A stretch of DNA of 64,000 nucleotides from Yponomeuta sedellus (lineage: Eukaryota > Arthropoda > Insecta > Lepidoptera > Yponomeutidae): the NCBI GenBank assembly GCA_934045075.1, contig OW203744.1, forward strand, positions 4,886,795 to 4,950,794, in the 5' to 3' direction. The translations under genes were made by a program, and so were the position numbers. Position 1 is the stretch's first letter, and every line of letters begins with the position of its first letter. Below, piece after piece: positions 38,080 to 49,699 of this stretch. The notes beneath the pieces are model-generated. The model saw only the letters and a list, made by a program, of their open reading frames with translations, was not told the origin of the DNA and ran no database searches.

Positions 38080-40140
38080 TATAAAACATACCTACTTAAA
38101 AATGTTTTTTCGCAATTCTTAAATGTTTTCCGAGTGGCCTGGTATAGTGATCGTCTCAAGTATTCAAGGATTATTTTGCCGCCTACACGCGCCCGATGTA
38201 ACTTGGATTGACCTTCGTGTTCCGTCTGACCTTTAAAATAACATTAGATTCTTATTGTTATTTTCAAGTTCAGGACTGAGAGCATAAAAATACAAACTAG
38301 CCAAAGCTTATTTACTTACTATAAATACTGTATAATTTAAAATGCCTTTTATGCTTTAACATAACTATGTATTATTTTTATTATCAAGACATTTGCCTAT
38401 ATTTTGTAAATCAACAATTTTAATTTATGTAAAAATCTGTCAATTATAGTAATATAATAAGTATATATGTGTATTAATTTGTTAAACTGGATCTATATAT
38501 TATCATAAAAATTATATTGAAGTAAATTAACAAATTCTATTTTGCTACTGTATTTCAACTATTTTGTAGGAGGTATCTTGAAAAATAAAACTGTAGATAG
38601 CTAGTTAATCGTCTTTTAGATTTAAATTTGACTCTAAGATACGTAGATTTTAAAATCCAAGGTAATTTAAAATAATATTTTTAATTATTTAAAAGAGCGT
38701 AAAGTTCTTTAGAAAAAAAAACCTGAAAGTAGAAAAAGCTTGAAGTTACCATTGATCTCTAAAACTGCAACAAAAACCTTTTTTTCTTAAACGTACTGTA
38801 ATGTTAAGATATATTTTCGCCATTGAAATGTCTGCAAAACGAGATTTAGGTAAAAAAAATGTACTTAGATTTATTTTTGGGTAAAAATTTCCATTTATTG
38901 ACTATCTATATTTTTGTAAATAAAATCATTTACTTTGTAAAATAATACTACAACATGATGTAGTTACAATAATTTTTAATTGAAATTCCAGTATTTTTTC
39001 TGTAATTTAGATTCTTTTTGTCCTTGTCGTTAAATAAATATAATGTATAAACCTATTTTCATCTTTGTATTTCATCCTAACTATGAACCGTAAACAGATA
39101 TTTTACCATGAAAATAAAAGTAGAAACCACAAAACAGAGTTAAATTTAAACTTGGATAAATCCTCACTATAAAGTACCTGATAAAAATACAGTTTTCGTC
39201 GCATCGTAATTATTACTTGTCTTGCCTTCGTGCACCACAGTCCAAGGTCATGAAAATGACGCAAATTTTTAAACTCTGTATTTTGGTCGCACCACCTGGC
39301 ACCCTGTGTGGGCGACTTCACCCTGCGAACATTCTCGAAGCTCGGCGGAAACAGCCGATCGTCAGACAAGATGGCGGAGGCTTTCCCGCGCATGCCCACC
39401 CCTACTCTCACACACACCATCCCCTAGTGGGCGTGACGTCACGTGCGCCTAGGGATTGTAGACATCGATGTCGATAGATTTAAATAATTCCATGAGAACC
39501 GTAAAGTATCTGAAAAGAAAATTTGTTATATATATTGTCAGTGTACTCGTAGCCATTCAGATCTGTTTGTAGTCTATCTTTGATTAAAACATAAAATTTT
39601 GATCATCTAATTAAGTTCTGAAACTTTTAATAAAATAAATACATAATTTAATAAGCGCTTTAATATTATACGAACGCGAGTTTACTATTGGAGCATTTAC
39701 CGTGACTAGGGTTTGACGGGGACGAGGTATGAAAATAATAAAAATGATCAACAGTTATTTTACAAAATAAATATAAGTAGAAATTAAAGAATGATATTTA
39801 TTCGAGGTGGTTTTCGCAGGTGTATAATAGTGGTCACTGTATTTTATAGAAGGAATTAACATCAGGTATTATTTTCTATGTAATTCCTGAATTCAATCTA
39901 ATAAAGAATATTCTATCTATGAATAATAATTGATTATAGATAGATAGAATAATAATTCTGTTACCAATCTGTTTAACACACTTTGATGAATGTCTTGATA
40001 GTTACTTCCGTAACACATGATTTATCGGATTTAACGAGATCGTGCGCGATAATTAGTTTTCAGTTTCATAATATCGACATACCGCAGCTATGGTTATTTT
40101 GATGATGACGCCTCACTAATCCTATATCGATGCTGCTGTA
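38080..40140. other. No gene seen; possible promoter-like patch at 39.40-39.45 kb
   Basis: Mostly AT-rich. 39330-39450 is GC-rich and contains the palindromic CRE-type TGACGTCA at 39434-39441. Another TGACGTCA is at 41232-41239. No reading frame is convincing. Confidence 0.35.
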
Positions 40141-40148
40141 ACTGGCAG

Positions 40149-40264
40149 TCAGTGCATCGAGACCGCCGCGCGAACATCTCGCGCAGCAGTGTTCGAAATT
40201 CGAATGAAAATTTGAAAATCGCGCTGAAAACTACCCAGCACTGTATTTTTATTTTGTTTTTAAG
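40149..40264 (+). other. Candidate non-coding 5' exon A (SLC6 gene?)
   Basis: TCAGT at 40149-40153 fits the arthropod initiator. The following 110 bp is GC-rich, then ends at a donor AAG|GTATGT at 40264/40265. There is no long frame. Assignment to the SLC6 gene rests only on strand and position. Confidence 0.35.
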
Positions 40265-40343
40265 GTATGTACCTATGTGATAGTTTTTTAAGACTTAATA
40301 AATGCAATGATGACTTTTTAAACCATTCAAATTTGTTTTTCAG

Positions 40344-40375
40344 GATCGCACCACTAAATCTTGATTTCACACTGA
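40344..40375 (+). other. Candidate 32-bp non-coding exon B
   Basis: It lies between the acceptor 'tttgtttttcag' and the donor GTGAGT at 40376. No ATG. It is 79 bp after exon A, a short intron. Confidence 0.3.
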
Positions 40376-40379
40376 GTGA

Positions 40380-41330
40380 GTATTAACAGTCGTAATATTA
40401 CAGTAATAATAAGCGTAGAACTTTTATTGACAAAATACGAAATTTCCTAACCAATGTTCTGTGCTAATTTGCAATGTTCCCGAACTACGATATTTTGACA
40501 TGAATTACGTAAAAATAAAAAAGTAAAAACTAAAGGAAACAAAAACGTCATTACATTTTCATCAACCAGCCTGTTTTCCGCAAGAGGGTTGGAAAATTGA
40601 GGTTGGTTTCTGGCTGAAAAGGCACATGTCCCGCAAGGTAGACGTGTTATTGATTGAGTGCGCGGGGCGGCCGGCAAGAGTGCGCTGTGGAAGGTCAGGA
40701 CTTGCCCTGTCTCTGTTTCCTCCGAGATGCATCGGTCACGTGGTTTCCTGTTTACGTTACTTTCCGTTTAGCGTGTGACTTTTTGTCTGGTTCTAAACGC
40801 TGTCAGTCAGCTAGGTAGGTAAATAAACATAACTTGGACTCATGTTTTTCTGTTACGTAACTCAATCTTAGGTATTTGTTATGGTTAGTTAGGTAAATGT
40901 TGTTTGTCTTACTATTATGTGATTCCTGGTGATTAGTTGAGAAGAATATTTGATTTAAAATCTATACCAAGGGAGCGACACAGTGATACCTAGATGTCAA
41001 CTTATACATAGGTCTCTAACTGGCGGTGAAAATGGCCCCACATTTTAGGCGTGACGACAGTATCAAATAATCAAAGATTTAGCGATATTAGGGGAAAGTA
41101 CTTAATTATTAAAAGGATTTAAAACACTGATTTAGATTTATAAAAAAAAAAGAGATTACCAATATTTTCAATAAAATAAAAGATTCTATCTAGCTTTCAG
41201 CCATTTTGACTGAATCACCAAACACCCCGCGTGACGTCACGCTTACTTTTACATTGGTAAACTTCACCCGTGCTTTGTTGTGACTTTGTTGTTTTCCCAC
41301 GGAAGTAAACAATTTTAGAAAAATGGCTTT
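40380..41330. other. No gene seen
   Basis: The 40447-40677 reverse frame has no recognisable domain and no conserved context. The rest is AT-rich. Confidence 0.4.
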
Positions 41331-41334
41331 AACC

Positions 41335-41425
41335 TTCGTCGGTTCGAGTCCCGGCATGGGTGGAATTTTTAGCCTCTAAATAGGTTTTAAAAATTGTCCT
41401 TAGCACGGGTTAGTGCAATAAAAAG
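41335..41425 (+). repeat. SINE-1 3' fragment
   Basis: Begins inside the T arm ('ggttcgagtcccggcatgg') and runs to 'gcacgggttagtgcaataa'. 5'-truncated. Confidence 0.7.
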
Positions 41426-41502
41426 AATATAATATTATTTTGTGATTGTTATAAAGTTTGTATACTTAAATGTGATGTGGGGGTTTGATGGATAATTAAA
41501 TT

Positions 41503-41673
41503 GCTGACTTTTTGTCCGGATCTACTTACGGGTGTTGTTATATCGGAAGACTCCGACGACGCGAGCTCCGTCTCTGCTCACCATGATTAAGCTCTGCGAA
41601 TCGGAGCGAAACCTGGTCGGACTCTTCCGATATAACAACACCCGTAAGTAGATCCGGACTAAAAGTCTACAAT
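41503..41673. mobile_element. Foldback MITE copy 2
   Basis: Arms 41514-41556 and 41617-41659 pair over 43 bp with one mismatch (start GTCCGGATCTACTTACGGGT). A 60-bp centre contains 'gagctccgtctctgctc'. No coding capacity. The other copy is at 25.86 kb. Confidence 0.8.
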
Positions 41674-41867
41674 GTGTTGTGCTTACGGAAGTTTTGGTTC
41701 AAACATTAAATTGCTGATATTAAAGGCTTATTTTTCTTATTCTTTACATAAAATAGATACATTGTGCTGGCGAGACAGCATGCTCCACGTAAGAACAGAC
41801 TTAAGGCATACGCTTATTTATTTTTAATTTTAACGTTATATTAAAAGACGCAGGTTATAACAAAAAA

Positions 41868-41901
41868 AACAATATTTGCTTTCGTCAAAGCAAATATTGT
41901 T
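41868..41901. repeat. Perfect 15-bp hairpin, 4-nt loop
   Basis: 'aacaatatttgcttt' and its complement around 'cgtc'. Confidence 0.75.
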
Positions 41902-42058
41902 GTTGCGTAAGTACGTTGATGGATGTTCCACTCGAGACAGCACATGAAATCCTTGAAGGCACACAGGCTGTCAGTTTAGTTTAGATAAAGCTGACTGTGA
42001 CGGCAGCACCAGCTAAATAATATCGAGAACGCATGATTGTTGAATTTTGAGATTTTGG

Positions 42059-42341
42059 AATTTATCATCCTGATTATACTATTTTTACTCTTAATGCACT
42101 AACCCGTGCTAAGGACAATTTTAAAAACCTATTTAGAGGCTAAAAATTCCACCCATGCCGGGATTCAAACCCGCGACCTCTGGCTATCCGTGCCAGCGCT
42201 CTATCCAATTGAGCTAATGGGCGACTCACCGGCATCAGTGAAATTTCGAACCTCTTTATACTATTCTCTGTATTACGTACAGGCAGCATGGGTGGAATTT
42301 TTAGCCTCTAAATAGGTTTTTAAAATTTATCATCCTGATTA
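42059..42341 (-). mobile_element. SINE-1 insertion with internal inversion and 18-bp target duplication
   Basis: The duplication AATTTATCATCCTGATTA is at 42059-42076 and 42324-42341. The 247-bp insert is reverse SINE-1 (tail, tRNA-like core, head to 'gtacaggcag') joined at about 42286 to a forward tail ('catgggtggaatttttagcc'). Confidence 0.85.
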
Positions 42342-42344
42342 AAT

Positions 42345-43030
42345 TTTATTTTGTGTTTACCTACGAGAAATTTAAGAAAAAGCAAATTAGAACTTATAAA
42401 AAAAATCTAGGGGTTGTTTTAATTTGTTTTTTTTGTCAACACTGAACTTTATTTATATCTAAATGTTTATAGTAATTGTTATCCTCAATCAGTATATTTA
42501 ATCATTATTAATATTTTTACCTTTTCATACAAAAATCACTTTATACAGGTCTCCACACAAACTGCGACCACAGATTAAAAAGAAATCGAAAGCAATAGCG
42601 CCTGACTTTATTTTTTTTCTATGTACGTTTATTGCGTTGGACTTTTCACAATAAACTGGTTTAATCCGGTCTTAAAAACTGAAGCGATATCCAGATTCTA
42701 ATTTAATTTATTATTATGCAGCCATCAACTATACTCGTACGAAATCATAAAGATTTCGTTGGTATCACTTTGTTTTATATCGATAGCTATTATTTTAATT
42801 AGCTATCTCTATCTCACTTATCGTTAACTGCAAAGCTATTTCATTTTATCACTAGGCCGACGAAATTGAAAGGCGACATAAAGGTGGCTAGGAAACACTG
42901 GCTAATCTATCGAATAAAGAACCGGTAGTGCTCAGGTGAAAGATTAGAGGCATATACTTTTACTTTTGAAAATAACAAGTTAAAATTGGAAATCTCTATT
43001 TTAAAGCAAAGAGGTAGATAAAAAGTACCC
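42345..43030. other. No gene seen
   Basis: AT-rich DNA without recognisable genes or repeats. Confidence 0.4.
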
Positions 43031-43034
43031 AGAT

Positions 43035-43380
43035 GCACGCAACTAATGCACGTTAATGAAGCTAAGGTGATCTGCCAGGATCGTGGCCAGTGGCAGTCCC
43101 TGGTCTCTGCCTACCCCTCTGGGATATAGGCGTGAGGGTATGTTATGTAATATTTGAAACTAGCTGCGCCCCACGGTGTTACCCGAGGTTTTTCGATTTC
43201 CCCGTGGGAATAAGATATTTTCTCGCAGTAAAACGTAGTCATGTGTTAATCCAGGGTGTTAGTTAACTCCATACCAGATTTTATTAAAATCGCTCCAGCC
43301 GTTTAGACGCGAAGAAGTAACAGACATACAGACTCACAAACTTTCGCCTTTATAATATTAGTGTTAAGTGTGATGTGATG
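43035..43380 (+). repeat. LINE-C tail followed by Rep-N copy
   Basis: 43040-43140 carries LINE-C tail text ('gaagctaaggtgatctgcc' to 'gcgtgagggtatg'). 43158-43375 is Rep-N ('cgctccagccgtttagacg', 'cgcctttataatattagtg'), a likely LINE-derived 3' end. Confidence 0.55.
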
Positions 43381-43803
43381 TAATTACATGTAAATAAAAA
43401 CCGTTTTTTATTTTTTATTTTATTTATGAGCGATTTAAATTACATTGCAGAGTCAGTGCTAAAGATTCTTCAGAAAACCAGGCAATGTTTACCAAATATG
43501 CAAACGTACAAAACACAGTGAAGCGTCGGTTTTATTATATTTTTATCAGCGTTAATCGATCGACGTATTCTGCAACAAAATATTTAAACTGCAGTATTCA
43601 ATGAGTCAGGCTTGGCGCCTGATAACTGAATGCATACCTAATTTTCTTTGGCGTTGCATAAACATTCAATATAGTATGTATTAGAATCCAGCACCTATAA
43701 AACATAACGGAATCAGAATAATAATTTATTCATGAACATAGGTATTTTTTTTTAAATACAGTCTTAAATATATTTCTTAATGATCGTTCCATGCTCTACC
43801 CAC

Positions 43804-44350
43804 AGAGTGTGCTTAGTGCGAGTTTTTTAACTACTCGATCGCGTAAACGTAAACTCATATTTCTATGGCATCGAGGAAGCGCCACCTAGCGACAAGTATG
43901 GAAATTAAAATTGCTGAATGCGAGTTGTAATGGTTTACGTTGAGAAGTGAACACGTTTACCAGCCAAAACACGAATAAACGCGAGTGGGAGTTGTACTGT
44001 GACAGAGTTTTGCCAGTTCGAACGGTTAACTTACTCATACTCATACTATTTTTATTTTTAATGCACTAACCCGTGCTAAGGACAATTTAAAAAAAAAACC
44101 TATTTAGAGGCTAAACCTCTGTACGTAATACAGAGAATAGTGTAAAGAGGTTCGAAATTTCACTGATGCCGGTGAGTCGCCCATTGGCTCAATTGGTAGA
44201 GCGCTGGCACGGATAGCCAGAGGTTGCGGGTTCGAATCCCGGCATGGGTGAAATTTTTAGCCTCTAAATAGGTTTTTACTCATACTCACTACTCAATGCT
44301 CGTTATAGTAAAGTTATTCGATTGGATCTGTCAAACTCGCACTAAGGGCG
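43804..44350. mobile_element. MITE-K copy 1, interrupted by a SINE-1
   Basis: It matches 60705-61013 in reverse, with ends related to AGAGTGCTTAGTGCGAGTTT. A SINE-1 sits at 44044-44277 between duplicated ACTCATACTCA. Confidence 0.8.
44033..44288 (+). mobile_element. SINE-1 insertion in MITE-K, 11-bp target duplication
   Basis: ACTCATACTCA is at 44033-44043 and 44278-44288. The insert starts with a reversed SINE-1 tail (about 70 bp) and continues with a forward head, tRNA-like core (B box GGTTCGAATCC) and tail. The uninterrupted site is at 60776-60786 (reverse strand). Confidence 0.85.
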
Positions 44351-44639
44351 TATGAATACTCATGCAGGCAATAAATAATTTTGTATTTACAAATCCATGT
44401 GATGCACAAAGAAAAATAACCTTATATTATGAAAAATAGATCTATCAAAAATACTAATTGCACAATACATTTCTCAATTTTACTCACAGACTACATAAAT
44501 ATACTAGTTTTACTTATTAAATCGTCTTACAATCCACAAGGATTTTTATTGAAACATTACATACACTCACGGTGCCAATCAGGCACGCGTGGTAATGAAG
44601 CCCGTACTCTCTCTGAGAGATAGCCTGTGCTTTTTTTTA

Positions 44640-45030
44640 GCCCTATAAAACACCCTCCGGAGGAACCGGGGGGGAGGGAGGTGGTGAATGCTCATGCATA
44701 ACAGCACGGACCCGGCCGTGCTGCCAATGTGGGACTCACAAGAAGTGCGCCTACCCACTAAACACCACCTTGGGGCTGGTTTTGGTCCTAAAGATCCCTA
44801 AACCCACATCGGGAGCGACCCTCCTCGAGGCCGAGGAGCACGACGCCTGTGCCCTGCAGTGGGACTTTTATAAGCTACATAAAAGAAAACTCACGCCTGT
44901 GTCCCAGAGGGGTATGCAGCGACCAGGGACTGCCGCTTGTCACGATCCTGACAGATCACCTTCGTTTCGTCAACGGTTATTAGTCGTTGCTTGTACGCAT
45001 ACCGGTTTCGGGTACTTTTTATCTGGATTT
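44640..45030. repeat. LINE 3'-end fragments, two families
   Basis: 44640-44880 is a GC-rich 3' end ('cctgtgccctgcagtggg', 'ataagctacataaaa'). 44888-45025 is the LINE-C tail in reverse ('gcctgtgtcccagagggg'). Confidence 0.55.
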
Positions 45031-45034
45031 TTTT

Positions 45035-46140
45035 TAAAATGTAAGGTGACTTTTTGAATATAGTAAAATGTCTATTAATGAATATAGTAAAATAAAACGT
45101 GATAGATCATTTTAGTTTCAATAATTACTTTTACGCGGCATTTTTTTCAAAACTAGCGTCTTGATTATGTTACAATGGTTAGAAAGTTCTTATAAAGAAG
45201 CGTAGACGAATTCGTACTTACCCTTTAGATGACATAGATGTCATGTCGGCACGGATATCGTCCAGTGTGAACCCTCCACTACTAATAATAGTATTATCGG
45301 TCACTAGGTCGGATTAGAATCGATACCAGTTGCTGTATAACATCGGGTTAAGCTGCGCTCTCATTCAGTTAGATATAGTTCTGCATCAGGCGAAATTTCA
45401 GTTCAATATTGCTTTCAATTTCATCGCTTCAATCACATAGAGACGTCAGGCGATGTTACACGGCCTAATTTCGGTTCAACATTGCTTTCAATTTCATTGC
45501 TTCAATGGCACGTCTAAATACATTTCAGTGTCATGCGCACTTTCATTGAATGCTCTTATTTCCTTCCGCAACTTTCCTGTCTGTTTCCTGTCAACTTGTC
45601 TGGTAGAAATTGCTCTTAGCAATAAGGCCGCCAATTGTACTTTGTATCTTTACATGTTTTATAATTATGTGCTCTGGTGTACGATAAAGAATATCTTTAT
45701 CTTATCTATGATTCGACGAATGTTTTCAATGCGATTGACGCATAAATGACTACTACATGTATGTAAGTAAAATCATTCAATGTTAACACTTTTCAATGTA
45801 ATTGCTTCAATTTGGTTGAACTATGTAAATACATAAAGTACTTTAATGTTCAATGCATATCAATGGCATGTGATTGAACCTTGTAATAACGCCTTAGCAG
45901 TGATTTCATATTTCTAAAAATACGATTCCTAAAATGCAGTTTCATGAACCGTGGGTAAAGATAATTATAACGTCACTGAAAATAAATTATTACCAGAACA
46001 CGATAAATCTTATGCGTGGATTTAAAAACAAAGTCGAGTTAGAGTTTTATTGGGTATATACACCAATAGATCCGATATTTTCTTATACATTTTGTATGAA
46101 TTGTCTATTTGGGGAGCCTGATTACAAGGTATGGAATGTG
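45035..46140. other. No gene seen; LINE-E tail at 45.60-45.72 kb
   Basis: 45615-45715 is a LINE-E 3' tail ('agcaataaggccgccaattg'). The reading frames at 45.45 and 45.93 kb have no recognisable domain. The 45.4-45.9 kb stretch has many 'ttcaatttcattgcttcaat'-like words. Confidence 0.4.
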
Positions 46141-46184
46141 TAAAGGTGATCTATAAGCGGAAAATTGTGTAAACGGTTCCTTGC

Positions 46185-46640
46185 ACCTTTGATTGGCTAT
46201 CCATAATGGAGTGCTGATCCCAACACCTATTTATGGTAGCGAGACTTGGGTGTGGCCGAAGAAGTAAAAAAGTATAGGAGTACAAAAAGAGGTTCTTGAG
46301 AAGTGTGGTGTTACTTCGAACGACAGGATAGTTTACTTAGAAAAGGTTGTGGACTGAAAATCAATGTTACGTTGGCTTAGACATAGAGAGCACTGAAAAG
46401 AAAAGAAGAAACTATGGAGAGGATTGATTTATTGAATAAGAAAGATTGACAAAATAAATATATCGAGCGAATGCAGGCGAAGGAGCGGCACAGGACGGCC
46501 CAGGTGGACATATATCGTCCAAAAGGAGATAAAAAGAATCCGAAACGCGTGCAAGCATGCAACTAGTGAATGTTGATGACGCGAAAGACAATCATACCCT
46601 CCTGATACAGGCGTGTTTCATTCAGTGTTTGCAACTTGCC
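46185..46640 (+). pseudogene. LINE-C ORF2 C-terminal region, heavily mutated
   Basis: In shifting frames it reads YGSETWVWPKK, MLRWLRH and GGHIS, then ASMQLVNVDDAK, the known order of this LINE's C-terminal region. Several stops and frameshifts are present. Confidence 0.6.
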
Positions 46641-46744
46641 ACGATCGTAACAAATCCCTTCTGCTGCGTGGGATTTATTCAAAACAAATGAGGTCGTAGA
46701 GAAGTAATTTAGTAATTAGAGCAGAAATTTCCGCACTTAGCCTC

Positions 46745-47195
46745 ATGGTTGGGCCATTGCACGCAGCAAAGCTGTGAGTTTACTCCAGCCAGCCTGTCTC
46801 TGTCCAGAAAGCCATTAGTACTTTGAAGTCACTGCATGCCTTCCGGTGGGATGCCAGCTTACCAATGATGGCGGTCCGATTTCCCACGCTCTCACAGTGA
46901 ACGATCACGTGGGCGGGCGTTTCCTCTTCTTCGAGTTATCCCTGGCAAAGCTGGCTGCCGATGTCGATTAGTGTTTGTGGAAATGTCTATTCAGTAAGCA
47001 GTGGCCCGTTAGGATTGCCACAGCTTTACGCAGATCATCTCTTCTTAGACGCAGCAGGCTACGTGAAAGACGTTTCGAGATTGTTGGTAGAGCATCCTTG
47101 GCTCGTCGGCATTTGGTGTCTGTCCTGCAAAGTTCAGTATAATGGCGCTTGCTTTCTGTTCGCGACAATAATCATTTTGTAAACTGGTTGTATGG
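46745..47195 (-). pseudogene. LINE RNase H/C-terminal region (I- or R1-like)
   Basis: The reverse strand reads CRRAKDALPTISKRLSRSLL, LRRDDLRKAVAILTGHCLLN and EEEETPAHVIVHCESVGNR, with a stop after LCQG. This matches the tail of LINE pol proteins with an RNase H domain. It lies tail-on to the oppositely oriented LINE-C fragment. Confidence 0.65.
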
Positions 47196-47249
47196 TAGTG
47201 GTTGCAGGTGTTCGGGTCTTTCCAGTGTAAAGTGTTCATCATCAACTCA

Positions 47250-47365
47250 TTACGTCCCCACCGCGCGGGGCACGGGTCACTTCCCTAAGGAAGGTATAGG
47301 CCATACTCCACCAAGGGGGCCAAGTCCGGATTGGTGGAGGTTTGAAGACTAGTAGCTGTTCTAAC
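47250..47365 (+). repeat. Rep-A fragment
   Basis: 'cgcggggcacgggtcacttc' to 'aagtccggattggtggagg'. Confidence 0.55.
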
Positions 47366-47369
47366 TTTT

Positions 47370-48005
47370 AGACCAGAAGAGTATATACTTTGAATGATAG
47401 GATACGCAAAAGTGTCATTAGAGGTCGTTTGGACTGAAAAAGAATCTAGCGACTAGAATTGAGATAGAAATGTTGCTTTATTTTGGGATATGTAGGAGAT
47501 GAAGGAATAAAGTTATACATCTCTTATACACGAATGATTACATACGAAATAATATTTGTATACCATGATCTGTCTTCCTCAAAATCAATGGGAACGTTTT
47601 TCTTAAAATAGCTCCCTAAACCTACTGAACGTAGGTACCTAAGACTGAAGACTGAAGATCTCCATTTTGCTGCACCTCGTTTGCCACGAGAGGTCTCAGT
47701 TTCTGGAGGGGTTCTTGCAGGGGTATTGGGTACAAGAGGGGTGAAGAATAAGCGGGTGACCTTGACACAGTTAGGCCTGGCGCGAGGGGTCTGAGCTTTT
47801 GGCCATTCAACGCCAACTTGCTACCTAAAAGCGAGTAGGTAGAGCGTGTAAATTGGAGGGTAGGGCTGCGATTCAATAATAGCTATCTGGGATATTCGGA
47901 GGTTACTCGGTATATTTCCTTCACAAAACAGTAAAAGGCTTGTCTGGAGGCAGTGTTGTCAGAGCTAATAAATAGCTTTCCGTTGTCCGAGTCTCTGCTG
48001 AGAAA
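47370..48005. other. No gene seen
   Basis: The reverse frame at 47622-47876 lacks a known domain; no RNA gene or repeat was recognised. Confidence 0.4.
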
Positions 48006-48009
48006 GTCA

Positions 48010-48261
48010 CACCCTCAGAACTAAAGAGGCCTAAGTCAAAAAATAGTGAAATTGAGTTACAATCATAGAATCATAAAAAGGTATGCCGTGGACGGAAGAT
48101 TCGCTATGCTCTTTTTTTACAATAAGTGCCTTTGTTTTACTATTCATCGGATAGAGCATACCTTTTTATGTTTCTCTGTGATTGTTAGGTACTCAATTTT
48201 TTGAGATTTTTTTGAGTATTTAAACTATTTTTTGACTTAGGCCTCTTTCGTTCTGAGGGTG
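48010..48261. mobile_element. 252-bp MITE with 37-bp terminal inverted repeats
   Basis: Arms 48010-48046 and 48225-48261 (starting CACCCTCAGAAC) match with one difference. Inner parts also pair ('cataaaaaggtatgc' and 'gcatacctttttatg'). No target duplication was recognised. Confidence 0.75.
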
Positions 48262-48349
48262 CGAAGTATCTCCTACGTGTTGACAGATATACTGCTTAAA
48301 AATAAGTGTCGTTTTAGGACTAAAGGGTGTAACGGTGCAAACCTCTTTA

Positions 48350-49078
48350 CACCATCTATAATATAAAAATGAATCGCTGAATGTGTTAGTAAGCGCACAT
48401 CTCGAGAGCAGCTGAATCGATTTCGCTAATTCTTTTTTTAGAATATTCCTTGAAGTACGTGGATGGTTCTTACGGAGAGAAAAATAGAACAAAATTAAAG
48501 AATCGACTGTTAGGCGGTAGGAAGTTCGCTGGTTCAGCTAGTTTTTTTATATTTCTTTAATTCTATCTATCATTTTAAAAAAATTAAAATTATGTCACAC
48601 ATTTCGAGATTTCCCTTCATTTTCAGCATTTACTACTACTTCACATCTTGACTAGACCTGACTATTTTTACCTGCTTATTCTGTTTTATGCAGTTTTCTC
48701 TTAATATGTCTTTAATATAAAAATTAATCGCTGAATGTGTTGGTAAGCGCAAATCTCGAGAGCAGCTGAACCGATTTCGCTAATTCTTCTTTTAGAATAT
48801 TCCTTGAAGTACGAGGATGGTTCTTACGGAGAGAAAAAATAAAAAAAAATAAAGAATCGACTGTCAGGCGGTACGAAGTTCGCTGGGTCAGCTAGTCTTC
48901 TTTAATATAAATATGAATCCCTGAATGTGTTGGTAATCTCGAGAGCAGCTGAACCGATATCGCTAATTCTTATTTTTAAATATTCTTTTAAGTACGAGGA
49001 TGGTTCTTACGGAGAAAAAATTTAAAAAATTAAAAAATCATGGTAGGCGGTACGAAGTTCGCTGGGTCAGCTAGTTAT
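48350..49078 (+). repeat. Three successive Rep-R copies
   Basis: Copies at about 48355-48543, 48712-48897 and 48898-49075. Each contains 'gagagcagctga', 'cgctaattctt' and 'atggttcttacggag', and ends in GGTTCAGCTAGT or GGGTCAGCTAGT. The first two are separated by 170 bp of other DNA. Confidence 0.65.
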
Positions 49079-49254
49079 AAATAAAATATACAAACACTTT
49101 AAATAACGCAAAAAGTTGAAGTCGTTCCAGTTTTATTATTATTATTAAAAGTTATACAACACTACAAGGTATTGACTATTTTACGTTTTCCGCAGCTAAG
49201 CTGGGGTAACCTAATTCTCAGTTGCAGCCTTTGGTAAGCTGCAACAAAGAGGAG

Positions 49255-49445
49255 AGAACGCGGTCTCTAACGTTTCGTCATCAAGACAGCTGTCGTGGGT
49301 TCGATCTCCGTGTGGCTCGACGAACCTTGATTTGTATTAGATAACTTCAATCTGGGTGGTTTTGCATGCTTGCAATGTCCTTGTAGACGGTTACCATATC
49401 ACTGATATTCTAGTTTGGGACTAGAAGGCCGAGAGGCCGAGTCGA
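49255..49445 (+). repeat. tRNA-derived SINE fragment (SINE-3 relative)
   Basis: The B box 'gggttcgatctccg' at 49298-49311 is followed by 'gcatgcttgcaatgtccttg' and 'agtttgggactag'. Confidence 0.5.
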
Positions 49446-49699
49446 TTGGCTTAGCTGTCCTAGCAGACGCGAACCACCGTCAGATGTGGAAGTCGGCGGT
49501 AGAGGCCATATCTAATCTTTGTTGTCATGACATTTTGACCCACTGGTATCTGTTCCGTCTGCCCCTTGGCACTACACCTATTTATTGCTTATCGTAAGCG
49601 TCCTCGATGAGATCAGTCACACACGCCCTTGTAGGTGCATATAGTCAAGGCGCCTTAAGTCTTCTGGAGTGGGATAGCCATTCCAGAAGTATGTTATCA

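Noticed and set aside
39103..39420. 105-codon reverse frame near a GC-rich patch
   Set aside because: No recognisable domain, no splice support and no conserved context.
39434..39441. TGACGTCA as a functional CRE
   Set aside because: The octamer also appears near 2.98 and 41.23 kb without promoter context; no gene start is evident within 700 bp.
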